Positions 32,580 to 44,777 of a DNA stretch of 64,000 nucleotides are shown in pieces. The stretch comes from Scalesia atractyloides. Lineage: Eukaryota > Streptophyta > Magnoliopsida > Asterales > Asteraceae. Within the stretch, counting starts at the first letter, position 1. Each line of letters starts with the position of its first letter. The notes beneath the pieces are model-generated. The model ran no database searches. It saw only the letters and a program-made list of their open reading frames with translations, and was not told the DNA's origin. The stretch spans positions 34,752,341 through 34,816,340 of the forward strand of contig CAMTDV010000012.1 in assembly GCA_947069175.1 (NCBI GenBank), read 5' to 3'. The translations under genes and the position numbers were made by a program.

Positions 32580-33955
32580 TGCCAAAGGAAGATGGAACTT
32601 TATACCTTATGGGTCGAATTTGGGTTTCACTTTTTGGCGGTCTTCGGGAAGTAGTGTTGGACGAAGCACACAAGTCTAAATACTCAATCCATCCGGGTTC
32701 GGAAAAAATGTACCAAGATTTGAAGGAATATTATTGGTGGCCTAACCTCAAGAGTGACATCGCAACTTATGTCGGTAAATGTTTAACTTGCGCAAAAGTT
32801 AAGGCCGAGTATCAGAAACCTTTGGGATTGTTACAACAACCTGAGATTCCCGTATGGAAATGAGAGCAAATATCTATGGACTTTATTACAAAATTACCCA
32901 GGACCTCAAGAGGTCACGACATGATTTTGGGTCATAGTGGATAGATTGACAAAGTCCGTGTATTTTCTGCCAATTCGCGAAAAAGATAACATTGAGAAGT
33001 TAGCCGAGCTTTATCTTAGAGAAATAGTGGCTCACCATGGAGTGCATATTCCTATCATCTCAGACCGAGACGGTCGTTTTGTTTTAAGAATTTGGCAGTC
33101 TTTTCAAAAGGCATTTGGATCTCGACTAGATCTAAGCACGACCTTCCATCCACAAACCAACGGCCAGAGTGAACGGACCATCCAAACGCTTGAAGACATG
33201 CTTCGTGCATGTGTGATGAATGTGATGAATCTAGGCGGCAACTGGGATACTCACCTACCTTTGGTGGAATTCTCCTATAACAATAGTTACCACACAAGCA
33301 TACAAGTCGCACCGTTCGAAGCTCTTTATGGTCCGATGTGTCGTTCTCTGCTATGTTGGGCGGAAGTTGGCGACAAACAATTAATTGGTCCTGAATTAGT
33401 CCAAGAGACTACCGATGAGATATTCCAAATCCGAGACCGTATCAAGGCGGCTCGTGATCGGCAAAAGAGCTATGCGGACAAGAGGAGAAAACCATTATCT
33501 TTCGAGGTCGGAGACAAGGTTTTGTTGAAAGTCTCGCCTTGGAAGGGCGTAGCCAGATTTGGTAAGGCGGGAAGCTTAATCCGCGGTATATCAGACCATT
33601 TGAAATTTTGGCAAAGGTTGGTACCGTTGCCTACAAGTTGAAATTACCTAATGAACTTAGTAGTGTACGTGACACTTTCCATGTGTCAAATCTCAAGAAA
33701 AGCCCAACGCAAGAAACAGTTATCATCCACGCGGAAGAGATTCATATAGACGATAAGCTCCAATTTACTGAAGAACCTGTTGAGGTTATGGACTGGAAAG
33801 TCCAGAAAACTAGGAGAAGTCGTATCAAATTAGTTAAAGTTCGTTGGAACTCAAGACACGGACCCGAGTATACTTGGGAATGTGAGGATTAAATCAAAGC
33901 CAAATACCCTCACCTGTTTGAGAAGACTCCTGCAATGGATGACTCAGCTTAAATT
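32564..33955 (+). pseudogene. integrase with chromo-like tail of element C
   Basis: The zinc-binding part (HPGSEKMYQDL, CLTCAKVKAE) is at 32690-32810. A TGA at 32861 replaces the Trp of PVWKW. The core continues with SMDFITKLPR, SDRDGRFVLR (about 33060) and SERTIQTLEDML (about 33170), so the three acidic residues remain. Shifts are near 32920 and 33590. The tail has VKVRWNSRHGPEYTWE and ends KTPAMDDSA with a TAA just before the purine-rich AACGGGAGGAGTA. Confidence 0.88.
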
Positions 33956-33975
33956 TTAGGACAAAATTCTTTTTA

Positions 33976-33987
33976 ACGGGAGGAGTA
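33976..33987 (+). other. polypurine tract of element C
   Basis: AACGGGAGGAGT(A) lies directly before the TGTGACAACTG start of the right LTR; interrupted by one C, still the obvious plus-strand primer. Confidence 0.6.
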
Positions 33988-35912
33988 TGTGACAACTGTC
34001 ACTTTTGGGATAATTCTGTACATTAAACAATGAAATTTATGATATAAATATGTGCTTTGAACAACTAAACTGCGTGAATTGCATGTCAGCAATCTAGAAA
34101 GCTCACCGAATATATTACATGATGCATATTATGTGTTTAGTAGTTACCATTTAAAACAGTTTGAAACAGTGCGTCGGAAACAACTATTAGACTAGCTGTG
34201 ACAGCACAGTGTCAGTACGCAGTTAAACAACAGATTTAGGACTTAGATGAGAGTCCAACAAGTTGCTTAAACCTCTGTTTAAGGACCCGTTAACGAACCT
34301 AGCATCCGTTAAGCAACCGAACACGAACTAGACATAAAATATAAACTAGTTAATATTATTTAACAATATTAAACTAGTGCATGGCATCTTAAACCTTAAG
34401 ATACATAAAAAACCCTTAATTCACTAAAACCCCCTAACTTAACCCCTAAATTCCTAACTAAAGACTTAACTAAACTAACTAATCAAGTTACCATCATCAT
34501 CATCATTGGGACGGCCAAGGTGGGGGCCCACAAGCCACCCACAACCTTGTCTCCTAATCTACAACATGTTGGAAGACTTATGTTATTACATGAAGGATCT
34601 TGTGTTTTGGTCAACATAAATAAACTACTATATCTCATCACTTTCCTACACTAATCTTATCTCAAATTTCAAACACTTCTTCTTCCCTAAACCACCATAC
34701 CTCACGGACGTATCCACCTTCACCACCTCCATTTTAAGTCATAATCAAGGTAATCTAAGGTGATCCAAGGGTGTCTCAAGGCAGTCAAAGAAGGTGCTAA
34801 GCATTGGAAGTTCAAGGACCTCTTTTGGGAGCTTTTATCCACCAACTTTCCAACATCTTCTTCAACTTGTTCATCTTGCCACTTCCCTAGCCACAAGAGC
34901 TAGTAGTGAGCCTCTTAATCTTTCATTTGATGTCTTGTTACTAGTATCTTGTTAATATATAAGTTACACCATGCAAAAGTATCAACTTTAAAAGATGAAC
35001 ATATGAACAAGTAACATGATCTAAAGAAAACAAAGCCATCTTGAAGTTGTAATAAAGATGTAGATGTTTATTTTGTGCTATGAATCATATCCATCATATG
35101 TACATTACTAGAAGCTTAGATTTAACAACTGTACCCATGGATCTTACAAGATCCATGGTCAAAATGATGATGAACTTGTTATACATAATAAATGGACACT
35201 TTAAAGTGGATAAAATGATTTGCCATGATTTTGAAATGTTGGATGATCAAGTGGTTAAAATGATAAGAGTCTTGACAAATATGTTTTAACATAATGGATG
35301 AACTTGAAAATGTGATTAAAGTAACTTATGATGTTTTCTAAAAATATATATAAACAAGATGTTAAAAATGATTTTTAACAAAATTAGTAAATAATAGTAA
35401 CTAAACCTATTTTTAAAGATGTATGAGCATCTTAAACACAAAGTTAAATGTCTACATGTTTTGGTTAAACTACCAAGTTCATCACAACCTATAAATATAT
35501 GTATATGTATAAAGAATACTTGTTGAAGTTGTGATGAGTAAAATTGATGAGTTTTGAAGCTTAGCACTTGTTTTAAAAAGATGGGAAACCTCCTAAATCT
35601 AGGAGAGACTATGACGAAATTTTATAAAAATTAAACACTTAGAAAAATATATGTTTATCAAGTCCTTACAAGTAAACTTGTTTAAAATCCATAAACATAA
35701 AAATCTCCATGTTTTTGTATAAACTATAAGTCCAAGAAGTATTGTTTTCCTAAAGATTAAAATGGGTATAAATATATATTTTTGGAAAAATATATATTTA
35801 GTGATCATAAGAATCACAAGTTATGTGTTTATTGTTTCTATTATATATGTATATAGTTAGGAACTTGAACAATAAAACGTACAAACAAATACATAATAAG
35901 TGGCAAACAAAG

Positions 35913-35944
<32 letters not shown>

Positions 35945-37972
35945 CCTATCCATAACCATTCATGAAACAAATATGGACTATTCGGACTATATATGAATTA
36001 CGGACTAAAATATATAATATATAGAAGCTTGGTAAGTAATATTTTCAAAACCGAACAAGTGACAAAATATATATTTTTACAAGTATATAAACTATATCGT
36101 ATTTCGTGGATACTAAAAACATATTATTTTTGAAGTGTATAAAAATATATATTCATAAACTCCCTAAAAATATATTGTTTTTGGTGAAAACTAAAATATT
36201 TATTTTTCTAGCACTAATCGCAAAAATATATATTATTTTGGGATACATACATTTACCAAGCATAATAATGCATATACTAATTTGAATATATCTTAAGATT
36301 ATAAAATTGAAGTATACACAAAAAGTGGGGGTAATAATTACAAGAAAAATACTATTTCTATACGTACAAATACATGCCAACGTATACCATTAACGCTTGG
36401 TGAAAATACATAACAGTATTATACATAACCATGAGAATACGAATGTAGATACACAAATACACATAATACAAGTATACCTATACTTGGGAGAATACAAATG
36501 TATAATACTTAACAATTATTAAACTTGGTCATGTAAACCATTACCCATGCACATGAATAATTATAGATCCATACATGTTAAAAACAGATTATTTTTAACA
36601 AACCCGTCGCAATTAAAAATGATATATAAAGTGGTGCATACAAATAATACAAGTTAAAATGTAATATTTTGACTAACACATCGATATTGGAATATTATAT
36701 AATTAAGAAGAATTATATAAGGAACATATCCGACGATGGTATCGTCAAGGCAAACGGGTGAAACCCAACTATGAGAAGACATGAAACATATACATCTTAC
36801 TCATGCGAGGCACGGAGGCTAACGGGCTAGGCCCATACATGCAACACTGGAGATGCAAGGATATATGTATATGTATATTATATATATATATATATATATA
36901 ATTGACGAAATATATATATTGACATCATGCCCGAGAATACATTGCAGCTGACATCATGCACCGAATTATACCTCAGCTGACATCATACACGAAAAACGCG
37001 TCTCAGTGGAGCATCGTACATTGAAAATACATCCAAACGAAAGAAAACACTGAACAAGTCTTAACAAATATTTAAGACAAGAAACATGAACATGAATCAT
37101 TCAAAGACCGGCGTTTGTAGGTTGTGGTACGAATCCAAGGAAAGGTATTTGAGTTAATCAGTGAAAGCAGAAAACAAAGCAGTGAGTTCATGTCCCCCTT
37201 TTCATCTTAAGTGTTTTACAGTTTTACAACTATCGGGGGGAAATACATGTCTATGGTATGATAAGCTCGGGAATGAAATAACTAGACCATGTGCGAATAG
37301 GGTGAACTTAAGCACCATTAATCTTGTTTAAGACCACGGTACAAAGGTTAGATCTAGCGGGTGTTGGCGAGCCCCACTCTTGGTCATGGACCCACACTAA
37401 AGAGTGCATTTGTCGTCCCAGTCGAGGTTAATCGACATAAATCGTCTAGGTTTGGATGCTTCCTATGTCGTTACACATATTAATGTCCTTGCAAAACATT
37501 AATGATCATGATTTCATTGACACTTTACATACCGGGTTTTGATACAAATACTTCATTCATTTTTATGGATTCAACTCATACAGTTAATACACATGAACTC
37601 GCCGACTTTTGTTGATTTTCAAATTAACATGTATTTCAGGTAATTAGTGGATCTATGCAGGAGGTTGCAAATCAAGAAACAAGTATCAAGTCTCCAGTGC
37701 CATCTTTTGAAGGATTTGCCCAGTATATCCCGCCTACTTGCGGTGATGTAAGTGTCAAAACCTTAGTATTTAAAATCTTGCATTTTGGTTATTTAGAAAT
37801 TTGACAATTTAATGGATTGTAAACAATATACTTAACCTATGTTGCGTTTTTAAAACTATATCAGTAATGGCATTTGGAGGTTTTTTATTCATTTAGTATG
37901 TTCACTTATGTTGTATGCAATGAGAATCAATCAGATCACACCGCACGCTTCCGCTTATGAGCGGGTGTGACA
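33988..37972 (+). repeat. right LTR of element C
   Basis: Same ends as the left LTR. It lacks 380 bp (left coordinates 23181-23560) at a site with a three-base ACA shared by both breakpoints (about 34258-34260), and has shorter TA runs. Otherwise substitutions are scattered. Confidence 0.92.
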
Positions 37973-39068
37973 TTAAGTACTAAAAGGTTTAATTGTAGTT
38001 CTTTTAAATACAATACTATTTTTAATGTTCTATTTTTAAGTTCAAGAAATGATGTTGAATTTTCTATCATTTATGTTTAATGATCTTCAAAATTATTGTA
38101 GTTCTTTTAATTACTTGATTGTAACTATATGAAGAAACAACCATTGTATTTGACTTCATTTTGTCTACTTTTACGGTCTTCACAAGTAAATGGTAATTTA
38201 GTTAATGACTATTATCTATTGGGGAATATGAAGCTTTGGGATTTTGGGTGTATTCTCGGTTAGATTGGTTCATGTTAGACACCCAATTGATTGTTTTCCG
38301 TCCAATTAGAAAAGGACAATTTTTAACCTATTTAACCAAAAAGTTCAGTCAAAGGGGAAACCTGTCAAACAGGTTAAGTGTTGTCGAGTGTGTATTTTAT
38401 CTTAATTGTTTTTATTAAGGAATTAAGAACATCATTATACACTTATTATCGGTGGTATTAGTTGTAATTTGTGTTATTGTTAATACGCATGTTTGGTTGT
38501 GTGCAATTGACATGTAGAAATCCACAAATAACATGAATTTAAGTCAATGAATCATGAATGTGTTTTATAATGGGAGATTTTATAATAATTATAAATATAA
38601 TAACAATAACAACAACAACAACAACAAACAATAATAATAATATAAAATTTAATAATAATAATAATAAATAATAGATGTACCAATACAAAATTTTTATATT
38701 GGAGATATACCATGTAGTCTCTTAAATCATCTCCTTCAAGTTTGTCTGTTTGACTATTAAATAATTAATTATAAATAAGTAGTCTTCTCTCTTTGAGTTT
38801 TGTCCATTCAATCAAGTGTATAGTTAAAACGAATGGGGTGGTGGTTTATTGACGAAGTTAAAGCTTTAAAATACTTTGAAAGGAGAAGGTTTTTGTTTTA
38901 AGTCCTACAGACAGACGATAAAAATAAAAAGAAATTTGTTATTAAAAAAAGTGTATAGTTAAAAATTTTGTTTGAAAATAAATATTTGTTTTGACCGAAA
39001 GAAAATGAATTGTTCTACTCCATCAGCTGTGTTTTGCTAAGTCGTCAGTAAAGTGTTATAAATATTTA
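37973..39068. other. AT-rich noncoding region
   Basis: No gene. A compound microsatellite of AAC and AAT units runs at about 38598-38670. Nothing else stood out. Confidence 0.5.
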
Positions 39069-40153
39069 GAGTAAACTTCCGTTTTTCTTCCTGTGGTTTG
39101 ATCGCTTTAATGGTTTGCCGCAATCCTTTAAAAATAACCATTATACTCCCTGATCTAGGTAACCAATCATCATTTTGCTCCCGCCTCAAACGACGTCCAT
39201 TTCCATTGTTAAAAACTGGTCATGTGCCCCTCAGATGAGGGGCAATTTTGTATTTTTCCAATCTAAAGCTTTTATCCTCTTCATTTTAAAACCCACTCAA
39301 GCATTAACCCAACCTAACCCAACCACACCACATGTTGCCACCACTACCTACTAGGCTACTACTACCACCACCACCACACTTCTCTCTCTCGCTTTCTCTC
39401 TCTCCAAAAATATTCCTCTGATCTTTCTTAATCCCTGGAAATTCATACCACAAATCAAAATCTAAATATGACTATATATATTCAAATCTAGACATATACT
39501 TACCATTGCCGCTGCTTGTAGCCGATCTAGTTAACTTCAAACATTGTCGAAGTGCTGCCATCACCATTGTCCTCTAAACCTTCGCTGAAGAATGGCTGGA
39601 CCTGCAAGCATCACCATCACCGTCGACTGCTCAAACCACCACCACCATTAGCTTCACCATCTTTTGATTAAGGGTCGCGGCTAGGTGTTAGGGTTTAGAT
39701 CAACATCCTTGAAAGAAACGGGGCGGCGACAGCTTTAGTGTGGTGTGACGATTGAGTCTTTCAAACGGTGTGTCGGTGGTGCGAGTCTAACAAGGATACA
39801 GGTAATCTAGAAGGGAAAGCGGTGGTGGTAGCTGGCGGTCGACAGGTTGATGGTGATGGCTGGTGGAGCTGAGAAGTTAGAGAGGGAGTAGAGTGGAAAG
39901 AGAGTGTTTGTGTTGTATTAATATCTTTACAAACAAAATTACCAAAATACACTTTATTTTATACACAAAATTACCAAAATACCCTCATGTGAGGGGCAAT
40001 GACTAAGTTTAACGGTGGAAATGGACGTCATTTGAGGCGGGGAGCAAAATGATGATAGGTTACATCGATCAGGGAGTAAAATGACTATTTTTAAAGGATT
40101 GGGCAAAACCGTTAAAATGACCAAACCAAAGGAAGCAAAACGCAAGTTTACTC
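39069..40153. mobile_element. long-TIR nonautonomous element (Mutator-like)
   Basis: Starts GAGTAAACTTCCGTTTT and ends with the inverse AAACGCAAGTTTACTC. The inverted arms are about 180 bp (39069-39250 and about 39966-40153) and match closely, including TGAGGGGCA and CCTGTGGTTTG-type wording. Between the arms are CCA/CT-rich stretches that could be captured gene-leader DNA; no transposase. The nine flanking bases share only AAAT, so a target duplication is not proven. Mutator-type is inferred from arm length. Confidence 0.6.
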
Positions 40154-40606
40154 AAATGAAAGAATCTATACATATTTGTGTTTCGCATATATGATATGTG
40201 TTTTTGTCTAAGCCTAGAAAACTTTTTCATGGTGGGCAAAAAGTTTTAGAGCTAATTTGACTATTTCAATATAATATTTCTTTAATGCACGGTTTAGATT
40301 TGGTCGTGTCAGGTCCGGTTGATTATCGAAAAGCATTGTTAAAACGGTTCTCAAACTCTTGTATTCGCATCTTGAATTTTCATAAAAAAACATTTTCCTA
40401 TATGTCTACAACTTTTATTAATATATCTTAATGTACATATTATCGCCATAAAAATTTTCATTTCACAATAAATAAAAATAAAAGTTAAAAGGTAATAAAA
40501 GATCATGTATAGGAGAGGAATTTGGTACGAAGTGTAGGAGACTATTATGACCACATTTGTTTTTCTCAATTTAAGAAGGGAAGATTATGATGATCTTTTC
40601 TCCCTT
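40154..40606. other. noncoding spacer
   Basis: AT-rich; no gene or repeat recognised. Confidence 0.4.
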
Positions 40607-41462
40607 TAACTAGTTTCCTACTTGATTTTCAAACGACGATAACTTTTTTCATACGTTAATATTTTTAAAAAAAATTACACCTTATTAACAAACATTTCAT
40701 TCTCTTTAATTCGAGCAAGCTATTGCTATAGTGTTCTTAAAAATAATTTACATGACTTTGAATACTCATTACGTGTTTATGATACCCAGTACCCATTACA
40801 TGATTTTAAATTCCCGGTACATGACTACGTGATTTTTGAATACCCATTACGTGATTACACATTCAACATAAATCATTATGCATTCAATGTAAATTCATTA
40901 TGTGATTACATATTCAATAATAAGAACTTGATTGTTTATGCTTTATTACATGGTTAAATCTCTAATATACGACATTATGTTGCTATTATAGGTTGGTTTG
41001 GCTAATGTTTTGTATATAATTTATCATTAACACGTGATTATATCTGAAATATTAGGTATTCCATATGAAATATAATGTATTACATGTTTTATTTATACGT
41101 AATTACATAATCACTCAGTAGGGTTTCACATAAATACTATAATGAAATCACGTAATCACGAAATGAGTATTTAAAATCATGTAGTCATGTAATAATACAT
41201 AGTCAACTATTGCTACGTAATTGCGTAATCACTTAGTGAGGTTTTACATAAAATACTATATTGAAATCAAGTAATCACGTAATGGGTATTCAAAATCCCG
41301 AATGGGTAATTAAAATCCTGCAATTTTTTTAAGAAAAATATAGCAATAGGCTGCTAGAATTAAAGAGAATGAAATGCTCGTTAATACGGTCTATTTTTTA
41401 TAAATAATATTAACATATGAAAAAGTTATAGCCGTTTAAAAATCAAGAGGGAAATGGGTTAT
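40607..41462. mobile_element. foldback-type inverted-repeat element
   Basis: Arms of about 140 bp (40607-40750 and 41325-41462) are inverse copies, with shared wording such as AACATTTCATTCTCTTTAAT and TGATTTT.AAACG. The interior carries many direct and inverted copies of ACGTGATTAC / GTAATCACGT-like words next to AATACCCATT / AATGGGTATT. No protein. Target duplication not identified. Confidence 0.6.
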
Positions 41463-41795
41463 AAGTCAACAATATTGGTTTTCCTAATTTACCCTTTCCG
41501 CCACTTGTTCCCATGTTTTTAGTTATGTGAATTGTAACATCCGTTGAAAAACGGGTTCTAAAGCCCAAACCAATTGTAAACGAACCTTCGACTAATAAAT
41601 ACGATTTGAAATTTATTTAACATCTTATATATTTCCTCTACTTTTCTTTTTATTATCATTTTAGAATTGGATATATATAAACACATATATTACTAACATA
41701 TTTGTAGATAAAAAAATATATAAAAAAATAATAATAATGATAATAATAGTAATAAAAAAATAAAAATAAAAAAATAATAAAAATCAAAATAAAAA

Positions 41796-41871
41796 CGCGT
41801 AGACCACGGGACTCAAACCCGTGGTCTCGCAATTAATCTAACAGCCAACAAACCGCTCCACCACCTTTCCA
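41796..41871 (-). other. antisense tRNA-like sequence in LTR D (left)
   Basis: On the minus strand, TGGTGGAGCGGTTTG fits the A-box consensus. GGTTTGAGTCCC is a B box with one mismatch, in a 9-bp GACCACGGG/CCCGTGGTC stem. It holds the same position relative to the LTR start as the one in B (about 260 bp in, against 190), but differs in sequence. The right copy is at about 55629-55700. Confidence 0.6.
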
Positions 41872-42459
41872 GAACGGAAAGAAATCACACCGTTTAACAT
41901 CTTATACGAAAATATGGACGTCCCATTTCAAATCTTCTTCGCCCAGCATCTAGCGACTGAAAAGGAAACCATCATCAACCAAAACTAGTTGATTGATCCG
42001 CGTTTCTTCTTTTAAAACTCAATCACGCACCTAGACGAAAGCACATCTAGGTTCAAACGCGGTTTCGAAATCCCAACCCGGCATGAAGTGTCAAAACCCA
42101 CCACCTCGGTACCTCCTTCTTATCGGAAGTCACTGATTTCATTTCTACGTTATATAATTAGAACGAGACTTCTCCAAATAGGCTTACCCTTCTCATTTGT
42201 TTTCACTCCACGCTCCTGTTACCTGCTCATTGGAGAGATCAGACGTAGCCGGAAGAACCACAACTCGCCGGAAAAAGCCAATTTTTGGTATAATCTCTAT
42301 TAATCCAAATCAAATAACTTGTGTTCTATTTCATAAATATCATAAAATCAATCGGACATGGGAGGTAGTGCTCCGGGTTTATGTTCGGTTGAAACATGAT
42401 GAAGAAGATGAACTCACGTAACTATTTCAAATAGTTTATAATTCAAAAGATTTCCAAAA

Positions 42460-42548
42460 CTGATGTTGTAGCTTAGTGGTTGAATATGTTTATAAGACAC
42501 ACAGCACAAACCAGCCGAGATCACGAGATCGAGTCTCAGCTGGTATCC
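42460..42548 (+). other. tRNA-like module 1 in LTR D (left)
   Basis: TAGCTTAGTGGTT at 42469 fits the A box (TRGYNNARNNG). GATCGAGTC at 42527-42535 is a perfect B box; A-to-B distance is 58 bases. Unlike the others it has no GGGTTAGACAC header. The right-LTR copy (56306-56395) has one B-box change. Confidence 0.65.
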
Positions 42549-42634
42549 TTGCTACACATCTTTTTCTTTTAAAAGTAAACCAGTATATGGGAGCAAGCAG
42601 TATCAGTATAAAATTTATTAAAAACCTATACTAA

Positions 42635-42711
42635 ACGGGTTAGACACATAGCCCGTTGGCCGGGCTATGTGCACGTAACCGAAGATCTCGAGTTCGAACC
42701 CCGCCTCGTTA
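42635..42711 (+). other. tRNA-like module 2 in LTR D (left)
   Basis: Header GGGTTAGACAC at 42637-42647. A perfect 11-bp hairpin follows (CACATAGCCCG at 42645-42655, CGGGCTATGTG at 42661-42671), then B box GTTCGAACC at 42692-42700. The flanking AACGGG and CCTCGTT can pair with one wobble, like an acceptor stem. The right-LTR copy is at 56480-56557. Confidence 0.65.
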
Positions 42712-42799
42712 AACACTGTGGCACTTTTTAATCCTTATATAAAATCAGTTGACTAATTGAGCTTAACCTCTATTTAAGAGAATTAAAAACATATATCAA

Positions 42800-42885
42800 A
42801 CGGGTTAGACACGCAACCATTGGTCGGGTGCATGCATACGTATGGAAGGTCGTGAGTTCAGAGTCCCGGGACTAGAGGCCGGTTT
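42800..42885 (+). other. tRNA-like module 3 in LTR D (left, damaged)
   Basis: Header GGGTTAGACAC at 42802. Its hairpin is broken in this copy, but the right-LTR copy (56650-56730) has a perfect ACGCAACC/GGTTGCGT stem and a clean B box GTTCAAGTC. Spacing from module 2 is 165 bases. Confidence 0.6.
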
Positions 42886-43910
42886 TGGAAGATTTTTAAA
42901 AGTTTAATTCTGAAACATTTTTTATAATAATAATAAAACTTTTTTTATCATGCAATAAATATTGAAATTCTTTCATTTAAAAGAGACATATTATTTAAAT
43001 ACTTCAACACTCACGTAAATAAATATATAATTAAGAATTTAGATAAATAAATTGCGAACGTAAGAATATTAATTAACTTATCGTCATGTGAATATCTAGG
43101 ATAAACGTTTGTTAATTCGGTATCTCAACGTCACACTCGTGCGATTACTTTAAGAAATCCTATCTGAAACCACTGTGACTGAATCTACAACTCCCCATTT
43201 TTAAATCTGTTTATACGTTTTTTGGGTGTATCATGTATCGCTCGATATTATTATTTTGTTATTTAATCACGTGCAATTACCATTATGTGAACTAACGTGT
43301 TATGTGACAATTGTTGTTGCCATTTGGTGTTTTACATTCATCGCAGTCATTATCTCATTAAAGGCCGTCCGTTCCCTGTTACTTATGAGCGGAACTCGAC
43401 GTTGCCAATCATACGAGATCAGCTCCGTTTGATTGAGCTTAGATCTTGCATCACACCGCATTACCGTGCACACTCGTACATTATTAAATTGCTTATTTGA
43501 TGAGTTGTTTGTGGAATTTACAAATGATGTACGCGATATTCACGTATCTTGGTTAATGCACAGTTTTATAATTAAAAGATTTAAATTTATTATTTCTTTT
43601 CACTAATAATAAAACGGATTTACTCGCTAACTTATGTTGACCCCAAACCTTTCTTTTACACATGATACAGGTGAACAAGTTTGAAGCATGGATCATATAG
43701 GGTTTGACCTTAGAAGAATAAAAACGTTATTTTCAAATTTGTTTGGAACTACATTGTGATTTGTTTGAATATTGTGTTATTGGAATTTATTTTAATTAAA
43801 TTGAAATTCTAAATATTGAAACTTTAAAAAAATAGAGTTGTCATGAGCTTTGATGAAAACCCAATCATGCCCCGATTACCTTATCCGCTGCGGGTCAGGA
43901 TGTGATAGAT

Positions 43911-43922
43911 TGGTATCAGAGC
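43911..43922 (+). other. primer binding site of element D
   Basis: TGGTATCAGAGC three bases after the LTR end, complementary to the initiator methionine tRNA 3' end as in B. Confidence 0.85.
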
Positions 43923-44777
43923 TAATGACTATAGGAATATAGGATATGTTATTAGACCCCTTAGAGCCTATATTATAGTCAATTAGAATTTATTTGCTTA
44001 TATGTTAAATTGGTTGCGTTCGAGCTTATGGCATTTATTTATTTTACATCTTAAATTTCTCTCACATACAATTGCTGCAAGGACTTTAATTGCTACCTGA
44101 TTATGTGAAACATACAATGTGTTATAAATTTTGCCATTGTAATATATATTATCTTTATAATGCAAGTCCTGATTTCCATTTATCTAAACATTTTCCCTCA
44201 TTTCTTTTTCGAAAATTTGTGATGTTTTATTTTCAAATCTCATCAAAGTGAGTTCATACGTCAGGCATGTAGTAACTGGAAGGGTTCAAGTACCAGTAGT
44301 TGAAATGTCCTGTCTAGGATTGGCATTCATATAAATCCAAAGTAACGGATCAGTTTGCCTACCTCGGGACTAACGATGAGAGTACGAAGGACCTATAAGG
44401 CCAAAGCATACCACACCAAACATCGTGTGAACTAACTCCATTTTGAGTTGTCACCGTGTCCACACTAGGATACCTTCCGACTTTATACTTCGCAACCATG
44501 TTTTATGATTTTCATTCGGGTTGTGTTTACATTAACAGGCCGAACCAATGTGAACCCTACAAGCCCAGTAGTCATGGGGGCCCACATGATTACCTAGGCA
44601 AAGTATGGAGGACATATAGGGCCCAAACATGAGCAAAGCCCAAGGCATCCTATGGATGCAATGGATTTATATTTCTCTTCTATTTTGTGGATGTTTGACT
44701 AAATTTTTCTAAATTTTATAAGACACCCATGACACCTACGGGCCAAACTCACAACCTTATTGCGCTATTTCCTGTAG
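43923..44777 (+). other. untranslated leader of element D
   Basis: Matches the leader of B (3711-4501), including the GTAGTAACTGGAAGGGT and CCTACC.GGGACTAAC wording. No coding frame. Confidence 0.6.

Larger units (their letters stand above)
22908..37972 (+). mobile_element. Ty3/gypsy chromovirus-type element C (long LTRs)
   Basis: A 15.1-kb element: left LTR 4423 bp, primer site, extra acidic ORF, gag, protease, RT, RNase H, integrase, purine tract, right LTR 3985 bp. Flanking five-base sequences are TTAAA (22903-22907) and TTAAG (37973-37977), a target duplication with one change. It carries many stops and frameshifts. LTR start TGTGACAACTGTCAC and end GCGGGTGTGACA differ from family B/D. 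Confidence 0.92.
41533..43907 (+). repeat. left LTR of element D
   Basis: Related to LTR B at both ends and in the region holding CCGTCCGTTCC..TTACTTATGAGCG (about 43362). It contains an antisense tRNA-like sequence (41796-41871), TATATAAT (42151-42158) and three sense tRNA-like modules (42460-42885). The last bases read TGTGATA, a change from the TGTGACA of the other LTRs. Confidence 0.9.

Noticed and set aside
38598..38670. CRISPR-like or satellite array
   Set aside because: It is a simple AAC/AAT microsatellite with no spacer structure.
39751..39960. Host gene exon inside the long-TIR element
   Set aside because: The 63-residue minus-strand frame is Ser/Thr/Pro-rich low-complexity translation of a CCA/TCT-rich stretch; no domain.
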